Assembly (NCBI GenBank): GCA_020634135.1
Contig: JACKCG010000001.1
Coordinates: forward strand, 806,001-870,000
Reading direction: 5' to 3'
Source: Anaerolineaceae bacterium
Lineage (GTDB): Bacteria > Chloroflexota > Anaerolineae > Aggregatilineales > Phototrophicaceae
Length of the DNA: 64,000 nt
Position numbers and translations under genes: made by a program. Positions 15,278 to 24,655 of the stretch are shown here, piece by piece. The number at the start of each line of letters is the position of its first letter. Position 1 is the first letter of the stretch. A model generated the notes under the pieces. That model did no database searches. It was given only the letters and a program-made list of their open reading frames with translations, and was not told where the DNA came from.

Positions 15278-16990
15278 TTATTTGATGCGATATCCGACCT
15301 GCTCATTGTTAAAAATCCATCCGACTAGCTCGCCAATGCGAATATCATCATAGATATATATCTGGCGCGACACAGCCGCCGACCCGCGCCCGCGATAACG
15401 TGAACGCAGGTCCAGAATCGTCTGAAAACGCTGCTGCCAGGCCGCGAAGTTGGACGGACGCAGATCAACCCACCCCTTAGCTGCCCACCGATCCACATCA
15501 GCCTGCCGCAGCGGAACCTCAGTTGTGCCAGGAATTTCCGGGATGCGGATACGCGGCCCCCGGATAAGATGCGTGCCGTCAGGGAGCAGGATGGGAACAC
15601 CGATTGAAGTCATAGTGTTGCACAGCTTGATATTCTGTTCCAGATAAGCCGCAAGTTGATTCGAAATCACTTCTGGCTTATGGGCAAGTACCGCTTCCAA
15701 CGTGCCAAATTCACTTTTCAGGAGTTCCGCCTCCCACAATAACTTAAGGATTTCCGGCGGCCCTAACTGCCCTAATGCCACACTGTGCGTCTCGGTTTCC
15801 TGTTCCAGCTTCTCCAGTTCCAATAACACCTGCTGGCGCAGATACCCGGCACGGTAGGTTGGGTTCATCACCGAGCTATCTATGGCCGCAATGACATCAA
15901 AGCCCGAATTGCTGCCCCGGATTTCCAGCACGGCATCACGCGCAATTTCCTCAGGCGTTATAAATTCCATCTGCCGCAGGGCGGTAATCGCTTCAAACTC
16001 CCCTTTTGTGAAAAAGCCATTCTCACCAGTATTGACCACTGGCAATTCCAGCGGGGACAAGCGCTCGTAAGCCGATTCCGGCTCACTCAATGCCAGTGAA
16101 TCGCCCAATGATTCAACCCGGTGAACAAAAACGTGTGCTGGTTGACCATGTTCCTTAATGGGTTGGTAGACCACATCGGCGTACCCAATCATTCCGCCGG
16201 GCTTAATCTCTTTGACAATAGGGCCGGTAGGCGTGCGTGCCATCAAAAACATCAGCCCGGTATGGGCAAAAGCTACCGCTGTTTTGGTCATCAGCTTGGA
16301 AGAAGGCCGGTCTTCACTGTGGGTGTAGGGAATATTCAGCCCCATACCACCAGTACCGGTGGTGCCAATCTTCAAATACATGCGGGTATCCACCTCACAC
16401 ATAACACGGTGGAGAATCTGCGTATGCCGCACCAACTGCGGGAGCGACTGCGACAAAAGCAAAAGGTCAAAATTGAAGTTTGTACCCTCTATTCCAGCCT
16501 GAGCTGTGGGCAAATCACCCGCCTTGACCGCACGTAACTGGTTATCAACCTCACGTTTCGCCACTACCGAGGCCGTGTAGACATCCTGATAGCTGATAGC
16601 CGTCGCCGTATTAATGCTGTCAATGATGACATCGGGGCGATGCTCTCGAATGAGCTTGACCATGTGCGATCGCTCGTAGGCATCATCAATATTACCAAAC
16701 AAGTCATCGTACAACTCTTCACGCCGGGCATCATTTTCGAGCAGCTTACCGCGCGAATCATGGGCATAGTCGCCACGCACAAAGATATTGCCCCAGGCGC
16801 CAACCCATTCAATCGGATGCTCGTCGTACATCGTGTGCAGGTCGGCCAGGGCTTCCTCAACCTCCCCCTGATACAACCCGGCAATCACGATCTTGCGTGG
16901 ATTCAGATGAAACGCAATTTCACGGGCGATCTGCCGCCCAACCAACCCCGCCCCACCAAAAATCAGATAGCACTCATCCTGTATTGCCAT
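15278..16990 (-). CDS. NAD(P)-binding Rossmann-fold protein of unknown function
   Basis: 570 residues. The N-terminus has a short-chain-dehydrogenase-type dinucleotide motif (LIFGGAGLVGRQIARE). Further features are DVIIDSINTATAISYQDVY, a glycine-rich KIGTTGTGGMGLNIPYTHSEDRPS, and a long C-terminal region (~residues 330-570) without a recognised family. ATG 16990 is chosen because AAGGTG lies 9 bases upstream. It is far longer than ordinary SDR or epimerase proteins. No catalytic YxxxK is obvious. It lies between the sugar operon and the MoeA genes on the same strand. Calling it a dehydrogenase would go beyond the evidence. Confidence 0.6.
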   Translation of the reverse strand: MAIQDECYLIFGGAGLVGRQIAREIAFHLNPRKIVIAGLYQGEVEEALADLHTMYDEHPIEWVGAWGNIFVRGDYAHDSRGKLLENDARREELYDDLFGNIDDAYERSHMVKLIREHRPDVIIDSINTATAISYQDVYTASVVAKREVDNQLRAVKAGDLPTAQAGIEGTNFNFDLLLLSQSLPQLVRHTQILHRVMCEVDTRMYLKIGTTGTGGMGLNIPYTHSEDRPSSKLMTKTAVAFAHTGLMFLMARTPTGPIVKEIKPGGMIGYADVVYQPIKEHGQPAHVFVHRVESLGDSLALSEPESAYERLSPLELPVVNTGENGFFTKGEFEAITALRQMEFITPEEIARDAVLEIRGSNSGFDVIAAIDSSVMNPTYRAGYLRQQVLLELEKLEQETETHSVALGQLGPPEILKLLWEAELLKSEFGTLEAVLAHKPEVISNQLAAYLEQNIKLCNTMTSIGVPILLPDGTHLIRGPRIRIPEIPGTTEVPLRQADVDRWAAKGWVDLRPSNFAAWQQRFQTILDLRSRYRGRGSAAVSRQIYIYDDIRIGELVGWIFNNEQVGYRIK

Positions 16991-17112
16991 GTATTTTTTC
17001 ACCTTGAGATGTGCAACCAACAGACGAGTCCAATATTAGGGTATTCGGGCATTTTTGACTATAAATACAGGCTTATTATTAGACATTCTGCATAGAAATT
17101 GGTGACTTTCGG

Positions 17113-19074
17113 CTACTGGCGGTACTGCACCTGCCCGGTTTCACGGATGTCATAGCCAGGTTGTTCAGCCAGCGCTGCGGGGAATTTCCCTCCATTTAAC
17201 AAGTCAACCAGGGCTTGCACACCTGGATGCTCGTGATATGCAGAAGGCAGCACCAGATCATAGCGCTCCCATCCCACCGGCACGAACCCCAGGTTCATCG
17301 CCAGCGCCGCGCTCCGAACCCCCAATCCACAATCTGCCGCTCCAGAAGCCACCGCCGCCGCCACCGCGAGATGTGTGTATTCTTCACGTTCATACCCGAC
17401 GATATCGGACTGCGAAAGACCTCGTTTCTCCAACTCGTAATCCAACAGCACCCGCGTCCCTGCCCCGCGCTGGCGATTGACAAAGCGCACGCGCGGCAAG
17501 TCATTCAACGATTGAATACTCAGCGGATTGTCCGGCGCAATCATCAGGCCCTGTTCACGGTGAGCAAAGGTCACCAGCATCAGCGGTTCATCTGGCAGAT
17601 ACTTATGAACATCATCCACGTTATAGTTGCCGGTCTGCGGATTCAACAGATGCACTCCCGCAGCATGGGCTTCCCTGCGCCGCAGCGCTACCAGCCCACC
17701 CAATGAGCCGACATGACCGGAAACCAACCGCCACCCTGGCAAATGTTCTGCAAAATACTGTCCCAGCAGATCCAGCATCGGGTCGTGGCTGCCCATCAGC
17801 AGCAGCGTCCGCTGGATGACTTCCGGCGCATGATAAAGCATCACATCTACCGGATGACCCATATCTATGCCCTCACTGAATCGGGGAATATGCGCCAGAC
17901 CATCGGCCCGAACAAGAGACGTAATCACGCCCGCTCCCCTGCTGAGCGGTGTGGCTAACAGACGTTCGCCTACCGGGGCGACAACCACACGCACGAAGTC
18001 ATCATCTCCCACCGGTGATTGAATCTTGCGTGTCGTGGTAGCCTGAATGTGGGTTCGGGTATCAAAAGCGGAAGGCCGTCCCTGCCATTGTGCCAGCAGT
18101 GGCTCGACCAACAATTCTCCCGTCAACGCTGCGCTCACTGGGTATCCAGGCACGCCGATCACCGGCACGCGCCCAATCATGCCAATGATGACCGGATGGC
18201 CGGGGCGCACCGCAATCCCGTGCACAAGCAGATCACCCATCTCCCGCACGAGCGCCGCTGTATGGTCTTTGCTACCTGCCGACGATCCAGAGAGCAACAG
18301 CAGCAGATCGGGCGATTGACTCAGGGCAAGCTCGATTGCTGCCTGCAATTTAGGAACATCGTCCGGCACAATATCATGAACCTCAGCCCGACCACCAGCT
18401 TCCTGGACTTGTGCAGCCAGCACCAGACTATTGTATTCGATGATCTGGCCTGGCTGTGGCATCTCGCCTGCTGGAAGCAGTTCACTGCCTGTCGGAATGA
18501 CAGCGACCAAAGGTCTCCGGCGTACCGAGACCGTCACGTGTCCCGAACCAGCCAGCGCCCCCAGATCAACCGGGCGTATACGATGATTCACCGGCAGCAC
18601 CAACTCGGTAGCAACCAGATCTTCACCCAGGGGGCGGACATGCTGCCAGGACGCTACCGCAGCGCGAATCTCGATCTGGTCACCAACCGGCTGCACATGC
18701 TCGATCATAATCACGGCGTTGGTATCCGGTGGCAGCGGGTCACCCGTATTCACGGGAATTGCGCACCCTGGCCCATGACCGGCAACATCCTGGCGGGGTA
18801 TTACCCGCAATTTCAGAGGACGGGTTTCGGTGGCGTTCACTGTATCTGCTGCCCACACTGCATAACCATCCATCGCTGCGGCGTGATAGTGCGGTGACGA
18901 CAATTTCGCCCATACCGGCGTGGCGGTAATGCGCCCTAACGCAGCCGGTAAGGGAACAGACTCACCAGGCAGCGCCTCCCAGCGACCTGCGGCCTGCAAA
19001 GCACTCTTTAGCCGGGCGCGGGCATCCTCCAATGGGATGTCTTCCAGATAGACATTTCTCGCATGTTGTACCAT
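17113..19074 (-). CDS. MoeA-type molybdopterin molybdotransferase fused to a periplasmic-binding-like domain
   Basis: 653 residues, about 240 more than a plain MoeA. Residues ~10-410 are MoeA (HYHAAAMDGYAVWA, GDPLPPDTNAVIMIEHV, VPVIGVPGYPVSAALTGE), which inserts molybdate into molybdopterin. Residues ~420-640 form a substrate-binding-like domain (LLLMGSHDPMLDLLGQYF, VNRQRGAGTRVLLDYEL, ASGAADCGLGVRSAA) of the kind found in LysR/ModE-like PBP_like fusions. The tail may sense or hold an oxyanion. It lies just downstream of a second MoeA, suggesting two specialised versions, possibly one for tungsten and one for molybdenum. Confidence 0.88.
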   Translation of the reverse strand: MVQHARNVYLEDIPLEDARARLKSALQAAGRWEALPGESVPLPAALGRITATPVWAKLSSPHYHAAAMDGYAVWAADTVNATETRPLKLRVIPRQDVAGHGPGCAIPVNTGDPLPPDTNAVIMIEHVQPVGDQIEIRAAVASWQHVRPLGEDLVATELVLPVNHRIRPVDLGALAGSGHVTVSVRRRPLVAVIPTGSELLPAGEMPQPGQIIEYNSLVLAAQVQEAGGRAEVHDIVPDDVPKLQAAIELALSQSPDLLLLLSGSSAGSKDHTAALVREMGDLLVHGIAVRPGHPVIIGMIGRVPVIGVPGYPVSAALTGELLVEPLLAQWQGRPSAFDTRTHIQATTTRKIQSPVGDDDFVRVVVAPVGERLLATPLSRGAGVITSLVRADGLAHIPRFSEGIDMGHPVDVMLYHAPEVIQRTLLLMGSHDPMLDLLGQYFAEHLPGWRLVSGHVGSLGGLVALRRREAHAAGVHLLNPQTGNYNVDDVHKYLPDEPLMLVTFAHREQGLMIAPDNPLSIQSLNDLPRVRFVNRQRGAGTRVLLDYELEKRGLSQSDIVGYEREEYTHLAVAAAVASGAADCGLGVRSAALAMNLGFVPVGWERYDLVLPSAYHEHPGVQALVDLLNGGKFPAALAEQPGYDIRETGQVQYRQ

Positions 19075-19092
19075 AGGTTCCGTCTCACTGCT

Positions 19093-20331
19093 CTAAAACA
19101 ACTCCACCTGTACTGTTGTCCCGGCTTTCAATCCTCCACTGTTGAGGGGAACAAATACCAGGCCATCGGCGTTCATCAGGGTATAGATCAAATTTGACTT
19201 TCCAAATACTGGCTCGGCGGTCAATTTACCCCCGCTCTCCAAAAGACGTACCGGCACACTGTCCTCCCGCCCGGAGGTTGAAGCAATATGATGCGTTAGG
19301 ACCGCCTGGATACTTGCCGGGCGATAGACAGACTGCCCCATCCCATGACGAACCAACGGAAGAACAATCTGGCGCGCTACCAACAGCGCCGAAACCGGAT
19401 TCCCCGGCAGGCCAATCACTGGCTTATTGTTACACACAGCAAGAATAGTTGGTTTGCCGGGCTTAACAGCCAGGCCATGCTGTAAGATACCAGGTTGTCC
19501 TAACCCGCTGATGACTTCCGCCGTCAGATCCCGCACACTCACCGAACTCCCGGCGGTCATAATGAGCATATCTACCGCATCAAACCCGGCTAGCGCTTTT
19601 CCGGCAAAATCGGCCAGATTATCGCGTGCCATACCCAGCAAGACAGGCTCTGCACCAGCCTCTGCCAGCAAACCCGCCAGTGTATAGGCGTTAATATCCC
19701 GTATTTGTCCCGGCGAAACATCGGATTCAGGCATAACCAGTTCATCACCACAGCTGAGTATTCCAACACGGAGCGAAACAGATACATCCACACGGATTAC
19801 GCCTACCGCCAGTAGCCCGCCAATATCTTGCGGGCGCAGCCGGTGTCCTGCGGGCAAAATCACGTCACCTTGCCAGACATCCTCTCCGACCAATACAAGA
19901 TTGTCGCCGGGAGCAACCGGTGTTAGCACTTCAATTTCAGCATTCCCTAACGGCTGTGTGCGTTCGACCATCACCACAGCATCTGCACCGGGTGGTAACA
20001 TCCCGCCGGTATGAATTTCCACCGCTTCCCCTACCCCAATTGAGGCTGAAGAGGCAGCCCCCATTGGCACACTGCCCACCACCCGCAGGTAAGCAGGCAG
20101 CGAAGCTGATGCACCAAAAGTGTCCGCCGCCCGCAGCGCGTACCCATCCATTGTGCTGCGGGTAAAAGCAGGCAGGTTTTCCGGCGAATGCACAGTGCCC
20201 GATAGCACACGCCCTAACGCCTGGCGCACATCGAGAGAAATCGCACGCTTTGCGGGTGACCAGTGTGCCAACAGCGTTCCCAGTGCAGCAGCTACCGGTT
20301 GCACATTAAAGAATTCCGACGTCGGAGACAT
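19093..20331 (-). CDS. moeA: Molybdopterin molybdotransferase MoeA
   Basis: Stand-alone MoeA of about 412 residues, a normal length. Visible motifs are FTRSTMDGYALRAAD, GGMLPPGADAVVMVERTQ, GILSCGDELV and KPVIGLPGNPVSALLV. ATG 20331 is used because homology starts soon after; an upstream in-frame ATG at 20364 would add 11 residues, and neither has a strong ribosome-binding site. It is 18 bases before the MoeA fusion gene and divergent from the phosphofructokinase gene. It supplies molybdenum or tungsten cofactor, probably to a formate-dehydrogenase-like enzyme given the neighbouring fdhD. Confidence 0.9.
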   Translation of the reverse strand: MSPTSEFFNVQPVAAALGTLLAHWSPAKRAISLDVRQALGRVLSGTVHSPENLPAFTRSTMDGYALRAADTFGASASLPAYLRVVGSVPMGAASSASIGVGEAVEIHTGGMLPPGADAVVMVERTQPLGNAEIEVLTPVAPGDNLVLVGEDVWQGDVILPAGHRLRPQDIGGLLAVGVIRVDVSVSLRVGILSCGDELVMPESDVSPGQIRDINAYTLAGLLAEAGAEPVLLGMARDNLADFAGKALAGFDAVDMLIMTAGSSVSVRDLTAEVISGLGQPGILQHGLAVKPGKPTILAVCNNKPVIGLPGNPVSALLVARQIVLPLVRHGMGQSVYRPASIQAVLTHHIASTSGREDSVPVRLLESGGKLTAEPVFGKSNLIYTLMNADGLVFVPLNSGGLKAGTTVQVELF

Positions 20332-20484
20332 AAAACACCGATTCCTATTTGAGTCGATCTGCATCCCGACTCTACCGGTATTCTATGATGAAAACCACCC
20401 CCCAATACCCACATTTATCAAGAGCGTTTCGCGCACACCGGGGTACAATAGTGAGCAGTAACAGATTACTTTCAGGAGATTTCG

Positions 20485-21450
20485 ATGAACCGTATCGCAG
20501 TATTAACCAGCGGCGGCGATGCGCCTGGCATGAACGCTGCAATCCGCGCCGTTGTTCGCAGCGGCATCAAACACGGTTGGGAAGTCTATGGCGTCCAGAA
20601 CGGGTATGCCGGGTGTATTGCTGGTAGTTTCCACCTACTGGGAACCCGTGACGTAAGCGGCATCCTGCAAAGAGGCGGCACGATTCTCGGTAGTGCCCGC
20701 TGCCCGGAATTCCACACTGAAGCAGGCCGTCTCAAAGCGATTCGCGAACTGCGCAGCCGCGAAATTGATGCCCTCGTCGTCATCGGTGGCAATGGCTCTC
20801 AGTCCGGCGCGTATGCCCTCTCCCAGATGGATTTCCCGGTCATCGGAGTTGCATCCACTATTGACAATGACCTTTATGGCTCGGAAATGACGATTGGCGT
20901 GGACACCGCTCTAAACATCGCACTGGAAGCCATAGACCGGCTTAAAACCACTGCATCATCGCATCAACGCGCGTTCTTGATCGAAGTCATGGGCCGTGAT
21001 TGCGGCTATCTGGCGTTGATGAGCGGAATCGCTGGCGGGGCAGAGGCAATCGTCATCCCTGAGAAGAAAATGACACCCGAACAGATTGCGAACACCCTGC
21101 GCAAGTCCTACCAAAGGGGTAAAGCCCATGCCATCGTCGTCGTGGCAGAAGGCGCTCACGATGCCGACGAACTGGCCGACTATTTCTCTAAAAACCAGGA
21201 AGCATTAGGCTTCCAGCTTCGTGCCACAACTCTAGGCCACGTTCAGCGCGGCGGCGACCCCGGCGCATTTGACCGGCTGCTAGCGACTCGCCTGGGTGCT
21301 GGCGCTGTGCGTTTCCTGGCTGAAGGAGCGCACGGGGTGCTGGTCGGGTTGAAGCAGGGAAAAATCGCCACAACGCCTTTGAGTGAAGTGGTTGCCAACA
21401 AGAAAAATATTGACCTGGAAATGCTTGAGTTGGCCGAAATTATGGACTAA
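20485..21450 (+). CDS. pfkA: 6-phosphofructokinase
   Basis: Cytosolic glycolytic enzyme phosphorylating fructose 6-phosphate, 321 residues, collinear with E. coli PfkA through the N-terminal half. Seen are TSGGDAPGMNAAIRAVV (residues 8-24), Arg72 in GSARCPEF, the catalytic TIDND with Asp127, and EVMGRDCGYLAL. The metal-nucleotide motif reads GGNGS at 101-105 instead of GGDGS, so the E. coli Asp103 position is Asn; Gly104, associated with ATP use, is kept. AGGAG lies 9 bases before ATG 20485. The 3' end overlaps the convergent fdhD by 11 bases. Confidence 0.93.
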   Translation: MNRIAVLTSGGDAPGMNAAIRAVVRSGIKHGWEVYGVQNGYAGCIAGSFHLLGTRDVSGILQRGGTILGSARCPEFHTEAGRLKAIRELRSREIDALVVIGGNGSQSGAYALSQMDFPVIGVASTIDNDLYGSEMTIGVDTALNIALEAIDRLKTTASSHQRAFLIEVMGRDCGYLALMSGIAGGAEAIVIPEKKMTPEQIANTLRKSYQRGKAHAIVVVAEGAHDADELADYFSKNQEALGFQLRATTLGHVQRGGDPGAFDRLLATRLGAGAVRFLAEGAHGVLVGLKQGKIATTPLSEVVANKKNIDLEMLELAEIMD

Positions 21451-22240
21451 CCGGCGCATCCATCGCCAGGTTAAGCCGCCAGGGATGCGTGTAGATACGC
21501 ATCCCCCCCTGGCGGACATATCCAATCAGACAAATGTTCCAGGCCTGGGCGAGCTGTACCGAGATGCTCGTCGGCGATGTACGGCTGATGACCAGCGGCA
21601 CACCCATGCGTCGCGCTTTTCCCAGCATTTCCGAGCTAATGCGACCACTTGTCAGGAGCAGGCGATCACTCATTGCAATACCTGCCAGAAGCGCCTTGCC
21701 CGTCACTTTATCTACAGCATTATGGCGTCCAACATCTTCGGCGCTTACAAGCAACTGCTCGGCGTCCGCCAAACCAGCCGTATGCACACCGCGCACCTGG
21801 TTATAGAGCTTGGCCGCGCCCTGTAGATCGCGCATCCGGTCAAAAATTACCTGGGGCGTTGTCGTGAAGCCGGTATCCAGCGCTGGGTGTGCCTGGCTCA
21901 AGTCCTGCCAGGTTATTCCCCCTCCGCAGCCAGATGTCAGAATCATACGACGTGGCGGCTTGAAGTCGGTTTTAAGCAGAACATCCACGACAGTCCGGGC
22001 AGCATTAGCCTGGACAAGCCCCACATCATCGGGAGAAGCGATGACGTTCTCGTTATAGAGAAATCCTACCGCCAGCGCCTCTTGATCCAGTGGGCTGCAC
22101 ATCACCGTCGCCACATCCTGACCGTTGACAAAGAGAGTTACCAGCGATTCCTGAATCACACCGGCCTCTGTCAACGAAGCATGTTCGCCATGCACCGACC
22201 AATACGTATACGGCATTATTCCAGGAAGGGTTTCATCCAT
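21440..22240 (-). CDS. fdhD: Formate dehydrogenase accessory sulfurtransferase FdhD
   Basis: 266 residues. FdhD moves sulfur from a cysteine desulfurase to the Mo/W-bis-MGD cofactor of formate dehydrogenase. The active-site cysteine lies in LTSGCGGG; only one Cys is present where E. coli has CGVCG. Also typical are AEDVGRHNAVDKVTGKAL, LLLTSGRISSEML and SRTSPTSISVQLA. It begins 4 bases after the HoxU-like gene and is cotranscribed with it. Its presence implies a formate-dehydrogenase-like molybdoenzyme, which is not encoded in the window. Confidence 0.93.
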   Translation of the reverse strand: MDETLPGIMPYTYWSVHGEHASLTEAGVIQESLVTLFVNGQDVATVMCSPLDQEALAVGFLYNENVIASPDDVGLVQANAARTVVDVLLKTDFKPPRRMILTSGCGGGITWQDLSQAHPALDTGFTTTPQVIFDRMRDLQGAAKLYNQVRGVHTAGLADAEQLLVSAEDVGRHNAVDKVTGKALLAGIAMSDRLLLTSGRISSEMLGKARRMGVPLVISRTSPTSISVQLAQAWNICLIGYVRQGGMRIYTHPWRLNLAMDAPVSP

Positions 22241-22244
22241 ACCA

Positions 22245-22952
22245 CTACGCCTCGCTATCGGCCTTCCGGCGCGGACGGCGTGTCATCTGGCGGATTTCAT
22301 CGGCAGAGAAGCCCTGTTCCATACCCCACTCAACTTTTGGCTTGAGTGCCCCGGTAGGGCATACACCGACACATTGACCACAAAACACACACGGCGACTC
22401 TAACAGGCCTATATCGAACAGGGTAGTGACATGGGTGTTAAAACCGCGCTCGCCCAATGTCAGCGCAAAAGTATACTGTGCATCTTCGCCGCACACCTGG
22501 ACACAACGCCAGCATAAAACACATTGGCTGTAGTCACGGACGTAAAACGGGTTATCATCCAGCTCGGAATGATCACGCCGTTTGGCATCCGGGAAACGAT
22601 CGGGAGCAGCCTGATAGTCATGAATCAGAGTCTGAATCTCCGGCGCTTGCCCCAAATCCACTGCCGAATCAAGCATTTCGAGAATCGTCCGGCGGCTGCG
22701 TTCCACGCGCTCGTTACGTGTTTCTACGACTGCCCCATCCTGACACTGCGCCACACAGGCCGGTTGTAAGACACGTCCCTGGTTAACATCCACCACACAA
22801 AGGCGACAGAGACCATTCGGTGTCGTTGCGTCATGGTAGCAGATTACCGGAATATCCTTATCTGCCTGCCGGGCGGCGGCCAGGATGCTTGTCCCTTCGG
22901 GAACGGTAATGGATTGACCGTCAATCGTTAGTGTAATCATTTTCTCGCTCAT
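22245..22952 (-). CDS. HoxU/NuoG-N-terminus-like iron-sulfur subunit
   Basis: 235 residues. Residues ~1-80 are a [2Fe-2S] plant-type ferredoxin domain (CYHDATTPNGLCRLC with later Cys in LQPACVAQC). Residues ~140-210 carry two [4Fe-4S] motifs (CVLCWRCVQVC and CVFCGQCVGVCPTG). The protein ends without a catalytic domain, so it matches the electron-transfer subunit HoxU or the N-terminus of NAD-linked formate dehydrogenase FdsA. ATG 22952 follows GGGAGG and overlaps the previous stop by 4 bases (ATGA). Predicted to pass electrons between the flavin subunit and a missing molybdoenzyme or hydrogenase. Confidence 0.85.
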   Translation of the reverse strand: MSEKMITLTIDGQSITVPEGTSILAAARQADKDIPVICYHDATTPNGLCRLCVVDVNQGRVLQPACVAQCQDGAVVETRNERVERSRRTILEMLDSAVDLGQAPEIQTLIHDYQAAPDRFPDAKRRDHSELDDNPFYVRDYSQCVLCWRCVQVCGEDAQYTFALTLGERGFNTHVTTLFDIGLLESPCVFCGQCVGVCPTGALKPKVEWGMEQGFSADEIRQMTRRPRRKADSEA

Positions 22953-24655
22953 CCGACTCCCTCCCGGCCAGCGAATACCTCCGGCCAAATTTGCATCGCA
23001 CTCAGCACTGCCGAAGCCGCTGTCTGTCCCAGACCACACAGCGAGGCCTGAGTCATGGTCAACCCAATATCATGCAACCGCTCATAATCGCCAGCTAACG
23101 GCGCATCGAGGCGATCAAGGATTTCCGACTGGCGTTGTGTCCCTATCTGACACGGGAAACACTTGCCACAGCTTTCATGCTGGAAGAAATGCCCAAGGCG
23201 CTGTAAAACGTCACGAATACTGACCGTATCGTTGAACACCATAATCGCGCCCGAGCCAAAGGTACCACCTATGGCCCACAGGTCTTCAAATGTCAGGCGG
23301 GTATCGAGTTGCTCTGGCGTGAGAAAGGTGCCAGCAGCCCCACCCATTAACACTGTTTGCAGTGAGCCGATGATACCACCGCAAGTTGTTTCGAGTAGGT
23401 GGCGCAGTGTGATACCGGGGATAATTTCGTAGACTCCCGGACGCTGAACGTGGCCGCTGACCGAAACGAGTTTAGTGCCGGCGCTCCGGTCTGTCCCCCA
23501 CTGGCGGAACCAATCCGGGCCGTGCCGGACAATACCGGGGATCGCGCACAATGTTTCGACATTATTGATCACAGTCGGCTGGCCGAACAAGCCATGTGTT
23601 GTCGGGAATGGTGGCTTGATACGGGGGAAGCCACGCTTGCCTTCAATTGCTTCGAACAAAGCGGTTTCTTCCCCACAGATATAGGCACCACCACCACGAC
23701 GAATTTCGACATGAAATGAGAAATTCGTGCCGAGGATATTCTCGCCCAGCACCCCGGCGGCCTCGGCTTCCGCGATGGCCTTTGCCATACGCCGTGCCGC
23801 TTCGGGATACTCTCCTCGAATAAAGAGAAAGCCACGAGACGCGCCAACGGCATACGCACACAGCGCCATGCCCTCCAGCAGAAGATGGGGACGGCCTTCC
23901 AATAGGACCCGGTCTTTGAATGTGCCGGGTTCGCTCTCATCGGCGTTGCATACAACATAGCGCGGCAGATTGGGAGATTGACGGGTAAACCGCCATTTAC
24001 GCCCGGTGGGGAAAGCCGCCCCACCCCGCCCAATCAGATTGGACTGCTCAACTGTCTCGATGACTGCTTCAGGAGAAGATGCGATCAGGGCATGGCGTAA
24101 GGCCACATAATCACCGTAGTCCGCTAAGGGCTGGGCGCGACCAGGGTGAATACCATCCAGCAAAACCCGGATATCACCGCCTACCACCGGATGATAAGGC
24201 GGAAAGATGCCAGCCAGCAGATCATCCACCTGAGCAGGAGCAACAGCCCGTTCCCCTACCCCTCGCACACTTACCAGGGCCGCCGGCGCATGTTCACATA
24301 AGCCCAGGCACGTCGTTGATAAGACGGTGTAGCGCCCGTCAGCGCTGGTTTCTCCCAGTTGGATACCCAGACGATCGCACAATCCACCCATCACAGCATC
24401 CGCCCCCAGCGCACCGCAGGCCGGGTTGGTGCAAACCTGAATCACTGTATCGCCAGTCGGTTCGGTGTGGAACAGGGAGTAAAACTCGATTACGCCATAG
24501 ATCTCCGTAGCAGGGACGTGCAGTGTGTGCGAAAGACGATGCACTGTATCCAAACTGATATACCCCAAGCCCGTTTGTATCTCCCACAACGCGGGCAGGA
24601 GGGCATCGCGACCTCGCTCACTGTAACGTTCCAAAACAGACTCTAAATCAAACAT
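22949..24655 (-). CDS. NuoE-NuoF fusion, NADH-binding diaphorase subunit (HoxF/FdsB-like)
   Basis: 568 residues. Residues 1-150 are the NuoE thioredoxin-like [2Fe-2S] domain (CTNPACGALGAD and CLGLCEHAP). Residues ~160-560 are NuoF: FMN motif GRGGAAFPTGRKW, NADESEPGTFKDR, NADH motif GGGAYICGEETAL, and the [4Fe-4S] motif ESCGKCFPCQIGT. The fusion is typical of HoxF, HndC and formate-dehydrogenase beta subunits. It is first in a tight operon with the HoxU-like protein and FdhD. A structured leader lies upstream. Predicted reaction: electron exchange between NAD(H) and an iron-sulfur chain. Confidence 0.92.
   Translation of the reverse strand: MFDLESVLERYSERGRDALLPALWEIQTGLGYISLDTVHRLSHTLHVPATEIYGVIEFYSLFHTEPTGDTVIQVCTNPACGALGADAVMGGLCDRLGIQLGETSADGRYTVLSTTCLGLCEHAPAALVSVRGVGERAVAPAQVDDLLAGIFPPYHPVVGGDIRVLLDGIHPGRAQPLADYGDYVALRHALIASSPEAVIETVEQSNLIGRGGAAFPTGRKWRFTRQSPNLPRYVVCNADESEPGTFKDRVLLEGRPHLLLEGMALCAYAVGASRGFLFIRGEYPEAARRMAKAIAEAEAAGVLGENILGTNFSFHVEIRRGGGAYICGEETALFEAIEGKRGFPRIKPPFPTTHGLFGQPTVINNVETLCAIPGIVRHGPDWFRQWGTDRSAGTKLVSVSGHVQRPGVYEIIPGITLRHLLETTCGGIIGSLQTVLMGGAAGTFLTPEQLDTRLTFEDLWAIGGTFGSGAIMVFNDTVSIRDVLQRLGHFFQHESCGKCFPCQIGTQRQSEILDRLDAPLAGDYERLHDIGLTMTQASLCGLGQTAASAVLSAMQIWPEVFAGREGVG

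Noticed and set aside
17262..17271. Third operator-like half-site AGCGCTCCCA inside the MoeA fusion gene
   Set aside because: Only half of the palindrome is present and it lies deep in coding sequence.
18019..18897. 292-codon open frame antisense to the MoeA fusion gene
   Set aside because: Shadow of a clear MoeA gene; composition rich in His/Arg/Gln, typical of antisense frames.
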